A stretch of 64,000 bases of DNA, taken from contig CM043865.1 of the NCBI GenBank assembly GCA_023846275.1, forward strand, positions 10,459,568 to 10,523,567. The letters run 5' to 3'. Below, piece after piece: positions 54,301 through 61,600 of this stretch (its first letter is position 1; every line of letters starts with the position of its first letter). The notes beneath the pieces are model-generated. The model made no database searches, had not been told where the DNA came from, and saw only the letters and a program-made list of their open reading frames with translations. A program made the translations under genes and the position numbers. Origin of the DNA: Vanilla planifolia. Taxonomy: Eukaryota; Streptophyta; Magnoliopsida; Asparagales; Orchidaceae.

Positions 54301-57300
54301 GGTGACATTTATTGCATGTGAAGCAAATATGGTCTTTGCTTACATTCAAGGCTGTTGGAGAGGTTTTTCTTTATATACATGGACTCAAACTTGAGCCGTC
54401 TAATACAGATTGTCGGATTATTGCATGAGCTCTTCCATTTTTTTATGGGCCTTTTGCACTCTCATCAATTACTTGAATGACAGTGCCTTATGTTTCACAA
54501 AATCGTGCCCTGCATCTTTGAAGGGAATTGGGAAATGAAAGATAGCATAACAAGTGAGCAGCTTTTACAGTTGCAAGTCACTCATGACAGATTTGACTGT
54601 CCTTCTATCTGAAGAATCACCTACTAAAAGCAAAGAATAAGAATAAGGTGAGGTTGGTGTAGACGAAACTCATGTTGAACAAATTGATTGGATGGGGAGC
54701 ATAACCTTTTGAGTGAGATTTGTGATGTCTAGGAAACACAACCCTCCAATTGATACCTCTCATTAGGTTGTATTCTCATTATTGAGAGGAATCAGAGTCT
54801 TTAGAACAATTTATTAGTTATAAAAGTGATCTTAACAAAGGTTATGTAGGAGGAGATGAGTTTTCTCATTAAATGACACTTGTAAGTTGGTGGACCTTCT
54901 TAAGAGTAGAAAAGTTTTGAAGATCAAATCGGTTTTCATGATAATATAAAATGGAAGTTAGATGAAATACTTAATTCAGTTATGAAGATATTTATTTTCT
55001 TGACTCTAGGACTAGCAATTAGCATTGACATGGAAATAGAGAAATTTGTTAAGAAGATTGCATTTCTATATTACAAATTGGAGAATGATATTGTTTGGTT
55101 TAGTTAGAAGGATTTGAAGTAAAAGAAAAACCATATTTAGTCCATAAGTTGAAGAAGAGCAGGTATGAATTCAAGTACCTGTGATTACTATAAGAATTTT
55201 GTTTCATTTATTATAAGCTATGTGTATGATGGGATTTTGTTTGACCATTATGGGTAGACTAGAAAGTTCTCTTTATGTAACTCTATCATCCTTTTGCTAT
55301 ATGTTGGTCATAGGTTAGGATATTCATATATTCAATAAGTTAAAGGCTTTTGACATCAAACTTTTAAGAAGCTATGGTTGTCATAGGAATTTGCTAATCA
55401 AATGCTTGAAAAGTTCACAAAATCTACTATATTTGCAAGATTGCTTTGAAAAGTCATAGAAAGTTTAATAAATTATCTCGTTATTAAGGCAGAGAAGGAA
55501 ATCCAAAAAAAAAAATATATTGTTTAATAGGTTTGAAATTCAATGTATGTAATTATTTGTACAATACCACACATGACATGTTTTTGCATAATGAGCAGAT
55601 ATCTAATCTTAGCAAGGCTCATTAGAAAGATGTGAAGCATGCATTTAGGTACTTGGGACAAAGTGCAAAAATGTTTTTGAACTTTGAATGTGCAAGATCA
55701 ATATTGTAAGGCTAGATAACGTAGGAGTTATTGTTTGTGGATCATTTGTTTTGGTAGAAAGAGCTATGTCATGGCAATTCAAACTACAAAATTGTGTTTT
55801 CTTTCTACTATTGACATAGAAATGTTGTTACCAATGAGGTAGACAACATCATGATTTAAGTTCGATTATGAAATTTTGGTGATCTTCTTTATCTAATGAA
55901 ATGAATTTTTCGGGGATTGTCAGTACCCCTTGAAACACCTCACCCTTCAAAAATAAGTATTCAGTCCATGTGAGCTAGAGAGTAGGTAGAAGTCTGTTAG
56001 TATTCCATCCTTTTTCTTGTGTCTTTTTGTGGTGCCTTAAAGGGAACGAAAAAGATTTATTGTATTTAGTAGATTTGTTGTTGAATAATAAGTTCGATTA
56101 ATTTTTAGTATGTTTGAAAAGTGTTACTTTAAGTGTTGTTGAAATAGTGTTTCTTTGGTAAATATATTATGGATATGTGATTAATAAAATCATTGGTATA
56201 ATGAAATGACTAAAGTAGCATTTGATGTTTTTGATAAAACGAGTAAATTATTATTATTATTATTATTTTTTGCATTATTTTGGAAGTGCAAAATTGTATT
56301 TTGTGTTTCTACCTATTATTTTTATTTTTTTGATTGAAAAAAAAATGTGTCAAAATGTGGTTAGTCAAATATGAGGGTGTTTCAAAAAGTACTTTTGTAA
56401 ATAGTTAAGTTTAGAAATGATGTTTGAAACAGAGGCTTAGATTTTCAAGGGATGGTCTGGTAAGGTATCTGGTGGTTACATTATCAGATGTAGGAACTAT
56501 TGTGCTTTAATTTCTATTTTTATTTTTCCCAACAAATGTCATGGGAAAGGGTAGTGAAAGGAGCATGTTAAAGTTCTCAGCAAATTACATCAAAGAATGT
56601 GGATTGGAACTTGCTCTAATACCATATATTGTTAGGAATCCTGATTATCTCTTCTCTAATGATTGTACCATGATTTAAAAGCAAATCCTTAGAGATCTTT
56701 GAAAAGAACAACAAGCATTTGTGATTTTACAGATTTGAACCATTAAGGAAAAGATCTTATATTCAGTTGATGTCTAATTCTTCAGCTGGCAATTATGCTT
56801 AAAGGGATTGAAAACATGTCAAAAGTCATCAATCCATGCCTTGTGCTACAGTAGAAATTGAAATACAATAAATTTTATGGTAAACTGTAAATATTGTTTG
56901 GCTAATTTTGCAAGTAAATCGGTCATTTTTAATTAGTAGTTAGATTCCTATAGTTTTGTTAATATGACAAGTAGATCTCATAAATTTTTTTCCTATACTT
57001 CCACTATTCTCTTTCATAGGAACTTATTTTGGTAATAATATAAACAATAGGAACTAATATGACTGTTTTTGAAAGATAGTTTGTTAATAGAAAAAGATTA
57101 TGAGATTAATTGTTATACGAATGAAATTAGTAGTATCTATCTAAACTATTAATGAAAACCTGAAGAGTTTACTAGCACAAATAAACGAACACGGAGATTT
57201 TTCACGAGTTTAATCTTTTTATGGATGACAAAGTTCAACCTTGGAAGATGACCCTAACATAATGGTTAACTGAAAACCTTAAAGTTTTATACTGTGAGAT

Positions 57301-58299
57301 TGCATATACACAAAATATCCTTGTACATTATCAACACATTAATTAAATATTTCCAAACGTACCCTGAAACATGATGGTAAATCTGGCTCTCGAAGTACAA
57401 ATTCCTTGTTATGATCTAGCTCGACATGATAACTGTTGTTGAATGTGAAACTTTAGAATACCCCATGAGAATAGGTTCTTTTACCATGGGTATGCTGCAT
57501 AAAATAAAATTATTGAAGCCGTTGATGCTTTTGATTCTGCATATTTTTGCAGAAAGGTAACTTACCTTAATCTGTGGTACCTTGTGCTTTCGTTGTTCTG
57601 TGGAATAATCTTTACTCTGCAACAGGTGTTCACTTGAGATTTGATATGAAACCTGTTTGCTTTTAATGTTTAGATGATGATGACGTTGTTGAGTTGTCGG
57701 GCAAGATCATCGAGTGTTCTTGGGACCAAGAAAGTCGTTACTGGGTTTGCATGCGTGTTCGAACTGATAAATCAACACCAAATGATATCAACACTTATCG
57801 GAAGGTAAACTGATTGTTCTACTAATTTGTTTCTTTCAAGTTTTTTTTTACCATAATTTCATGTTCGCGCCGCTTTCTGGTTTGTGTTTTATGCAACAGT
57901 TATCCTTGATGGACTAACATGACTATTCATGTAGGAATGACATCAAAAATATAATTACATGTTTTGTTCCATCTCTATGCACCATTGATAGATGTTAACC
58001 AAATTGCTTGATAGAATTTTGAAAGAAATCCGAAGAATGATTCTGCATTTGATTAATTAAGCTAATCCAATTTAAACATCAGACATTATATTGAACTCCA
58101 GAACAGTTCAACCTGATATGTAATGCTCCAAGGGAACTTTGCTCATGTTTGCTTCTTCTGGGTACAGGTGATGAGGAGCATAAATGATAACATCACAGAG
58201 GAAGTTCTTCTTGACGAGATTGCTGAGATTGTTCGCCTTCCGATGTATGCAGATAGAATAGAGAAGGCTTACCAGCTTCAGCAGCGTCGAGGCCGATGA
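24245..58299 (+). CDS. bifunctional mRNA-capping enzyme (RNA 5'-triphosphatase + guanylyltransferase), 17 coding exons
   Basis: It makes the GpppN cap on nascent RNA polymerase II transcripts in the nucleus: it removes the gamma phosphate of the RNA 5' end, then transfers GMP from GTP. Joined exons: 24245-24361, 25431-25572, 25669-25823, 29531-29614, 29696-29758, 30987-31118, 31195-31398, 38407-38523, 38835-38884, 39667-39829, 39933-40061, 48325-48453, 48531-48629, 50419-50508, 50626-50710, 57674-57804, 58168-58299, giving 673 residues. All junctions are GT..AG and phases agree. The triphosphatase covers about residues 80-270 (HCTHGHNRTG 205-214, Cys206 nucleophile, Arg212). An acidic linker follows (286-294). 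The guanylyltransferase covers about 340-673: KADGTR 371-376 (Lys371 takes GMP), TLIDGEMIID 417-426, HGADGLIFQ 520-528, LLKWKYPEMNSVDF 542-555, and MRVRTDKSTPN 613-623 in the OB fold. An in-frame TAG at 24233-24235 fixes the start. Length and N terminus (MDLNASP) match plant homologues as I recall them. Confidence 0.96.
25047..25230. repeat. perfect 92-bp tandem duplication in intron
   Basis: Copies 25047-25138 and 25139-25230 appear identical by eye, from CCACAAAATTTGG to AAAATGCATT. The absence of differences makes this the youngest rearrangement visible in the gene. It lies between coding exons 1 and 2 and touches no splice site. Confidence 0.9.
25431..25572 (+). CDS. capping enzyme coding exon 2
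   Basis: Residues 40-86 plus one base of codon 87. Strongly charged, with EREERRFRLKREN and LKRG: a likely nuclear-localisation region. It ends PIPQ before GTACAT and joins exon 3 over a 96-nt intron. Confidence 0.92.
25669..25823 (+). CDS. capping enzyme coding exon 3
   Basis: Residues 87-138. It opens the triphosphatase domain with GWLDCPPYGQ, then IIPSKVPLDETYN and GKRYSSKQVINAQRR, the conserved lead-in to the phosphatase fold. The acceptor is CTCTGGCAG, and another AG upstream (25645) would break the frame. Confidence 0.92.
26380..27240. repeat. LTR-like block with a 239-bp tandem duplication
   Basis: Copies 26763-27001 and 27002-27240 begin GTATCTATTTTTTTATAAA and end GACAGATCT, with a handful of substitutions. 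A TATAAATAG at 26512 and further TATAAATAGG boxes inside each copy resemble LTR promoters. No coding region of an element accompanies it, so it may be a fragment or solo LTR inside the intron after coding exon 3. Confidence 0.7.
27440..28130. repeat. degenerate minisatellite built on (T)GAGCATCTC
   Basis: The phrases GTGAGCATCTC, AGCATCTTA, GGGCATCTC, CAGCATCTC, GTGCATCTC, GAGCATCCT and AGTATCTCAGC recur every 50-65 bases, separated by AAGATTGAGGCAA-like text. At least ten diverged units can be picked out. Units vary too much for CRISPR and lie in a plant intron. Confidence 0.6.
29531..29614 (+). CDS. capping enzyme coding exon 4
   Basis: Residues 139-166. It encodes LGLVVDLTNTTRYY, a hallmark of metazoan and plant capping triphosphatases, then KLGIKHIK. 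Acceptor TTGACAG, donor AAA|GTGAGA. Confidence 0.93.
29696..29758 (+). CDS. capping enzyme coding exon 5
   Basis: Residues 167-187 (IACKGRDAVPDN through FVYE). A micro-exon of 63 bases in phase 0 at both ends, 81 nt after exon 4. Skipping it would keep the frame but would remove part of the phosphatase core. Confidence 0.92.
30133..30746. repeat. 307-bp tandem duplication in intron
   Basis: Copies 30133-30439 and 30440-30746 run from ATGTTTTTGGGTGGTTTG to GGACTTAGTAGTG and differ at only about a dozen places (for example CTTTCAG against CTGTCAG, AACGAGG against AATGAAG). It lies between coding exons 5 and 6, clear of both splice sites. Confidence 0.9.
30987..31118 (+). CDS. capping enzyme coding exon 6 (triphosphatase active site)
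   Basis: Residues 188-231. It contains the P-loop HCTHGHNRTG (205-214), the HCxxGxxRTG signature of cysteine phosphatases, with Cys206 and Arg212 intact, then FMICHYLIR. Acceptor TTCTAG, donor GAT|GTATGT. Confidence 0.96.
31195..31398 (+). CDS. capping enzyme coding exon 7
   Basis: Residues 232-299. It carries ARPPGIYKRDYIEALYSFYH (239-258), closing the triphosphatase, then TPEWKRSSDLDLNGEA and an acidic run DDDEDGDG at the start of the interdomain linker. 76 nt after exon 6. Confidence 0.95.
32171..36130 (+). pseudogene. L1-clade LINE relic, sense orientation
   Basis: Three landmarks appear in the right order. An ORF1 (DUF4283-like) trace, LMEKCLVGFVFGRK, at 32190-32240. An ORF2 reverse-transcriptase entry, NEALGIDCFNVNFY, equivalent to KAPGPDGF..FY, at 34295-34345, then SEFRSITLC (for DFRPISLC) at about 34465 and DKGKTFVGE at about 34530. 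The C-terminal AAWDIWQKRNRRIFQG at 36005-36055. Stops and frameshifts are many. Element ends are not defined. Confidence 0.75.
35230..35373. repeat. about 70-bp tandem duplication in the LINE relic
   Basis: ATTGGAGCTAGTTTTTCTC starts at 35230 and again at 35300. Both copies run to GAAGGTTGACATTG; the second has a few extra bases (GTGAAGGAGTGG against GTGGAGTGG). Confidence 0.85.
38407..38523 (+). CDS. capping enzyme coding exon 8
   Basis: Residues 300-338. Interdomain linker, with the conserved ISNDDVLGDAI and a Gln/Arg/Cys-rich EYLRQRCHCLFEL entering the guanylyltransferase domain. Acceptor TTTGTAG, donor ACT|GTATGC. Confidence 0.9.
38835..38884 (+). CDS. capping enzyme coding exon 9
   Basis: Residues 339-354 plus two bases of codon 355. 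A 50-base micro-exon encoding FPGSHPVSLN, the conserved strand before the nucleotidyl-transfer site. Skipping it would shift the frame. Confidence 0.93.
39667..39829 (+). CDS. capping enzyme coding exon 10 (guanylyltransferase lysine)
   Basis: Residues 355-409. LLRQRYYYATWKADGTRYMM contains motif I KADGTR, with Lys371 as the GMP acceptor. LIDRNFCFRRVQLRFPSR follows. Acceptor TGTGCAG, donor GAG|GTAGGT. Confidence 0.96.
39933..40061 (+). CDS. capping enzyme coding exon 11
   Basis: Residues 410-452. Motif III TLIDGEMIID (417-426) and motif IIIa RRYLAYDLIALN (435-446). Acceptor TTTGCAAG, donor AAG|GTTAGG. Confidence 0.95.
40530..44750 (-). pseudogene. antisense Ty1/copia retrotransposon relic
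   Basis: On the minus strand, near 44620, the integrase stretch TAQQNELVKHNNWHLLEVA matches TPQQNGVAERKNRHLLEVA of copia. Just downstream is a decayed YLINRIPS (SLYDRIPSKT). At the far end, about 40920-41070, come QTKHAIVTLSEKI and TDILTKALGKPSL, the RNase H terminus. A polypurine GGGAG (plus 40868-40872) then abuts TGTTGAAAATC, the 3' LTR (plus about 40530-40867). The reverse transcriptase between them is not recognisable, and the spacing is about 1 kb longer than usual, so other insertions are likely. Confidence 0.75.
45797..46030. repeat. diverged direct duplication, period 125 bp
   Basis: GAGGATGTCAATGGCGGTGG at 45797 recurs as GAGGATGTTAGCTGTAGTGG at 45922. Both end in a GCCACATATGGCCTTCAACC-type phrase. 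Heavily substituted. Element class unknown. Confidence 0.65.
46480..48010 (+). pseudogene. L1-clade LINE ORF2 relic with internal duplication
   Basis: At about 46850-46910, SLFHKAHTNRKSCNAIGFV matches the FH..A..RR..N.I..L linker between endonuclease and reverse transcriptase. At 47565-47690, GNDVIEEIRYFFET and WRDIAIMLISKVEGASE match DVI.AV..FF..G and the LIPKV.GA segment. An earlier copy of the latter block (47191-47556) is repeated at 47626-48000, a direct duplication with period 435. Stops interrupt all frames. Confidence 0.75.
48325..48453 (+). CDS. capping enzyme coding exon 12
   Basis: Residues 453-495. LPFSERWKLLEEEVIRPRN, the typical helix after motif IIIa, then YRYEMEPFG. Acceptor TATACAG, donor GGT|GTAAGA. 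Confidence 0.94.
48531..48629 (+). CDS. capping enzyme coding exon 13
   Basis: Residues 496-528. RRKDFWLLSTVEKLL, then motif IV HGADGLIFQ (520-528). 77 nt after exon 12. Acceptor TCTTTCAG, donor CAG|GTATAA. Confidence 0.95.
50419..50508 (+). CDS. capping enzyme coding exon 14
   Basis: Residues 529-558. GWDDPYVPRTHEG and motif V LLKWKYPEMNSVDF (542-555), with both conserved lysines Lys544 and Lys546. Acceptor CATGCAG, donor GAG|GTAAGT. Confidence 0.96.
50626..50710 (+). CDS. capping enzyme coding exon 15
   Basis: Residues 559-586 plus one base of codon 587. LYLYERGKKKLMDGSRVSF, the entry to the OB fold. Donor AGGG|GTAATA leaves phase 1, which the next exon completes. Confidence 0.93.
51640..53990 (-). 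pseudogene. antisense Ty1/copia integrase and polymerase relic
   Basis: Reading the minus strand down in coordinate: DNYSRKI-stop-IF (for DDYSRKVWVY of the integrase core) at about 53215, an NGEF trace (for NGGEF) near 53100, a broken VP..NGETNRLNQAF (for TPQQNGVAERKNR) near 52960, then IINMDVTFHEHSLL at about 52690-52650, the classic end of copia integrase (VSMDVTFHE). The remainder to about 51640 is in the place of reverse transcriptase, but I cannot point to its catalytic box. Confidence 0.75.
54830..55450 (+). pseudogene. sense-strand Ty1/copia reverse transcriptase relic
   Basis: RKVLKIKSVF (for KALKNKWVF) at about 54910. A stretch equivalent to LDLEIEQLDVKTAFLHG reads SIDMEIEKF..KKIAFLYY at about 55020-55060. 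EGFEVKEKPYLVHKLKKS follows near 55090-55150. The catalytic region reads SIILLLYVGHRLG at about 55280-55320, where copia has LLLYVDDML, so both aspartates are lost. Stops and shifts break the frame. LTRs are not identified. Confidence 0.8.
57674..57804 (+). CDS. capping enzyme coding exon 16 (OB fold, motif VI)
   Basis: Residues 587-630. DDDDVVELSGKIIECSWD, then YWVCMRVRTDKSTPNDIN (609-626), which includes motif VI. Acceptor TGTTTAG, donor AAG|GTAAAC. It restores the frame left by exon 15. Confidence 0.95.
58168..58299 (+). CDS. capping enzyme coding exon 17 and stop
   Basis: Residues 631-673 and TGA. VMRSINDNITEEVLLDEIAE, then IVRLPMYADRI, the conserved C-terminal helix, and a basic tail QQRRGR. 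Acceptor GGTACAG. Confidence 0.95.
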   Translation: MMRSINDNITEEVLLDEIAEIVRLPMYADRIEKAYQLQQRRGR

Positions 58300-58660
58300 G
58301 CAATGGCTCCCTGGCTTCATGTCAACCTGGGCTTGTGCCTCAGTTATGGTTATTTGTTTCTACAGTCCACTGCGATACTAAGTAGTCCGTGTCGCCATAA
58401 CCATAGTTTATTCTAGCTTGTAATTACTATTAGTTATGTTTTAGCTTCCAATTTAGCGTTTGGCAAACACTGATCTTTAGTTAGGAGTTGCATTGGTCTT
58501 ATAGATCAGTGGCCCGCTGTATAGATGATTGTTTTCTTGTAAATTAGACGATTTGCATCTCCACGCAACTTCTATGGCGTTTTATCTGTGTAGAGTTATA
58601 ATTAAAACGATGTAGCTCGTCTCTTCGGTTCAGTTTCCTGACCTTTGTTGATCTATGGAT
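58300..58660 (+). other. 3' UTR of the capping-enzyme gene (end approximate)
   Basis: About 360 bases of mixed composition follow the stop. T/G-rich text (TTGTAATTACTATTAGTTATG) and ATAATTAAAACG at about 58596-58607 could serve as upstream and near-upstream poly(A) signals. No exact AATAAA is present. The A-run at about 58661 marks the point after which composition turns intergenic. Confidence 0.5.
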
Positions 58661-61600
58661 AAAAAAAAAATTGAAGAGCAGTGAATGTTTACCTTTTTCG
58701 TTCAACTATGATTTCTGTAATCTTGATTATGTGCAACTATAAAATTATTTGTTCTTACGTCAGTGGTTTTTCTTGTTATATTTATATAAGAAACAGGAAG
58801 GGAAGGAAGAAGAGAGAGAGGGATTATGGATATGAGATGAACTCTTGAGTTTTGTAACAAAAAATAAGTCATAATTTTTTCATGGAATATGTTTATTTTT
58901 TTGGATGAAGGAAATATCCCATTTGCAATGGTTCAAAGAGGAATGGAAGGGCAAGGTGAGGAGAGATTCATGTGGGGTTTAAGAGCAGAGGAAATTTTTG
59001 TTATCTTTGTAAGGACCTCTCATTTAACATCCTAAGAATCTTTTAAAGGATCTCTCATGTAACACCCTGAGATGCCTAGCCGTTGCTAAATTCTTAAGCT
59101 CCTAAATTGCATTCCTCAATTGTTGTCTTGGTTTGGAACATTTTAGTAAGAGATTTAGTAAAGAGAATATTTCACAATCTTCTTATTTGAGAAAATTTTT
59201 TAACAAAACTCTGTTCAATTGAGAGGTTATATGATCTAATCAATTTGTAGTATCTCAAAGATATAAAAAATAATTTTATTTAATTATTTTTGTTATTTTA
59301 AAATTTTAAGAATTTAATTGTTTTTTTCAAAAAAAAATTCATAGCTAATAAAAGGGTAAAACACATTAAAAAAAGGTGATAAATTATAAAAATGAAATAT
59401 TATTTATTAGGAATTCAATAGAACCAAATTAATGTAAATCAAAATATCTAGATTATGAAATGAAAGATCAAAGATTAGCATGAATTAAATAATAATTTAA
59501 TCTATAAAATTGATATATTTCATAAATTATAATAAATATCAAATTGAGTAAACAAAAATTTTGAAATTAGATCGAGAGGTACATCATAAAGAGAAGTTCA
59601 ATACAAAATTTTCTAAGTATAACAAGAAATTATTATATTCACAAAATTAAAAGTTGAACATAAAAAAATAATAGAATTATTATCAGAAGAATTTTTTAAG
59701 TTAGAAAACTTATTTAAAATATCAAATAATATTAAAAAAATTATAAAATTATGATGACTATAGAACTTGCTAAGAATTTTCATAAAAATCAATATAAAAG
59801 TCATTTGGATAAAACAATATGAGAAACATTACAATTTCTAAAGTTTTACTTTTAATTTCTTAATTTCTACCCAAACGTCAAAATAAATCAAAAGGATAAT
59901 GTCTCCAAACGATGGTAACAACGAGCAATCAGGCAGTTAGAAGGTGTGGATCAGTAAAGATGTGCCACCATTAAGTGAGAAGAGTTAAGGATAGAAAAAA
60001 GGCATGAAAAGGCTTTGAGGCTTTGGGATTTTTAGAAATTTGGGAGAAACCAGAGCAAAAGAGAGAAAGAGAAAAAAGACTAAACATGAGAGGAAGAATT
60101 GAATATTTGGAATTTCGAAGGTCGGAAACCATGGGAAAGCATTGAGTAAAGGAAAGATAAGAAAGCAAAGATCTGAGTTTGTAAGAGAGATTTTGAGATC
60201 AAGAATAACCTCAAAAGCATGACCACAACTCGAAAAATAATATAGGCATACTTTATAATCTAAATGGTTTGCTTAATATTTTATGTATTATAGTCTATTG
60301 ACCCTAAATCTAGTTAAATTATCACATGTCATTATATAATATACATATTTTATTATGATGATGTGATGATGATGTAATAATGGTTAGTTGGTTGACTAAA
60401 AAAGTTAATATAACTTAATTAAAAGTTATATTTCAATATGTATTTCTCATATTTTCTTTGAAATGACTTCAATAAATTTTTAAACTATTTTTAAAATGAT
60501 CTACTTCTCAATTCTTCATTTTTATATCAAAATCTTAATTTTTTTATGTTGTGTGATCTTCTTACCATTTTCGTTTTTGAAATCACTTTATGACTAAAAT
60601 ATTATAATTTTTTAAAAAATCAGCAATTTATTCTATGACCAAACCACATTTAATTCCAATAAACTTATTATAATTAACTTCCTTAATTTCTAATCTTTTA
60701 GAAATAATGTTTATCTTTCTTCTTTGAAAATTTTCTTGTATGCATTAACCATTATGACCCTTATACTAGAATCTCCTTCTATGATTTTTTGTTATCATTT
60801 TCTATAATTATTTATCCATAACAGCTTATTTAGCTTTTTAAAATTTAGAATCTTCACTTTGTGCTTTTGGGATGTCACACAATAATATCAATTGTTATCT
60901 ATTGTTAATAAATTCATCCACTCTGTATTCATAAGTGTATATCTAGACTAAGGGAGAAAAAAGGAGAATCATGTGAGTGTACCAATGGTTTATAAGGTTG
61001 TGCATGTATTCACATCTCATTAGATGTTGTAAGTAAGCTTTATGCTTAGATGAGCGATGGTAATGTTAGCTTATTACTTATGATATGGATTAGAAACTAA
61101 AATTAGGCTTTATTAAATGTAAATGGTTTTATTATACATTTGTAAATTATTTTGATAAAACTTGATCTTAAAATCCTTATATAAAAAAAATAGTACTAGA
61201 TGATTACATATTATTAAACCCCTTAGTCTTTGCACCACTCATTTGATAGCAATAATACTATTGTATTATTTTACTAATGATTTTTTTAAGTATTTTTAGA
61301 TCAAGCATCTTAAGAGTAAATAGATTTTTCATGTGGGTATCGATATTATAAGTTACTAATAAGCATATGATGATGAGTGAACTATGGAGACTTAAAAGTT
61401 TCTTAGTTTTAATTACAATATAGAACTATAATAAATAGTTTAACCAACTCAAATTATCTGACAAAATAGGTTAATTATTAATCTTAATTGCTTACAAATA
61501 TATTTAAGAAGATTCTCATAAATTTTCAAATCCTTGTATGACATTATATCTATTTTGAAAATATTGAAACAAGTAAAGCACATAAAACAAGCTAAGTAAA

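Larger units (their letters stand above)
50711..57673 (+). other. 7.0-kb intron carrying two copia relics
   Basis: GT at 50711, acceptor TGTTTAG ending at 57673. Apart from the two copia relics, 55.9-57.6 kb is AT-rich with an (ATT)n run at about 56250-56268. Nothing else is recognisable. Confidence 0.7.
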
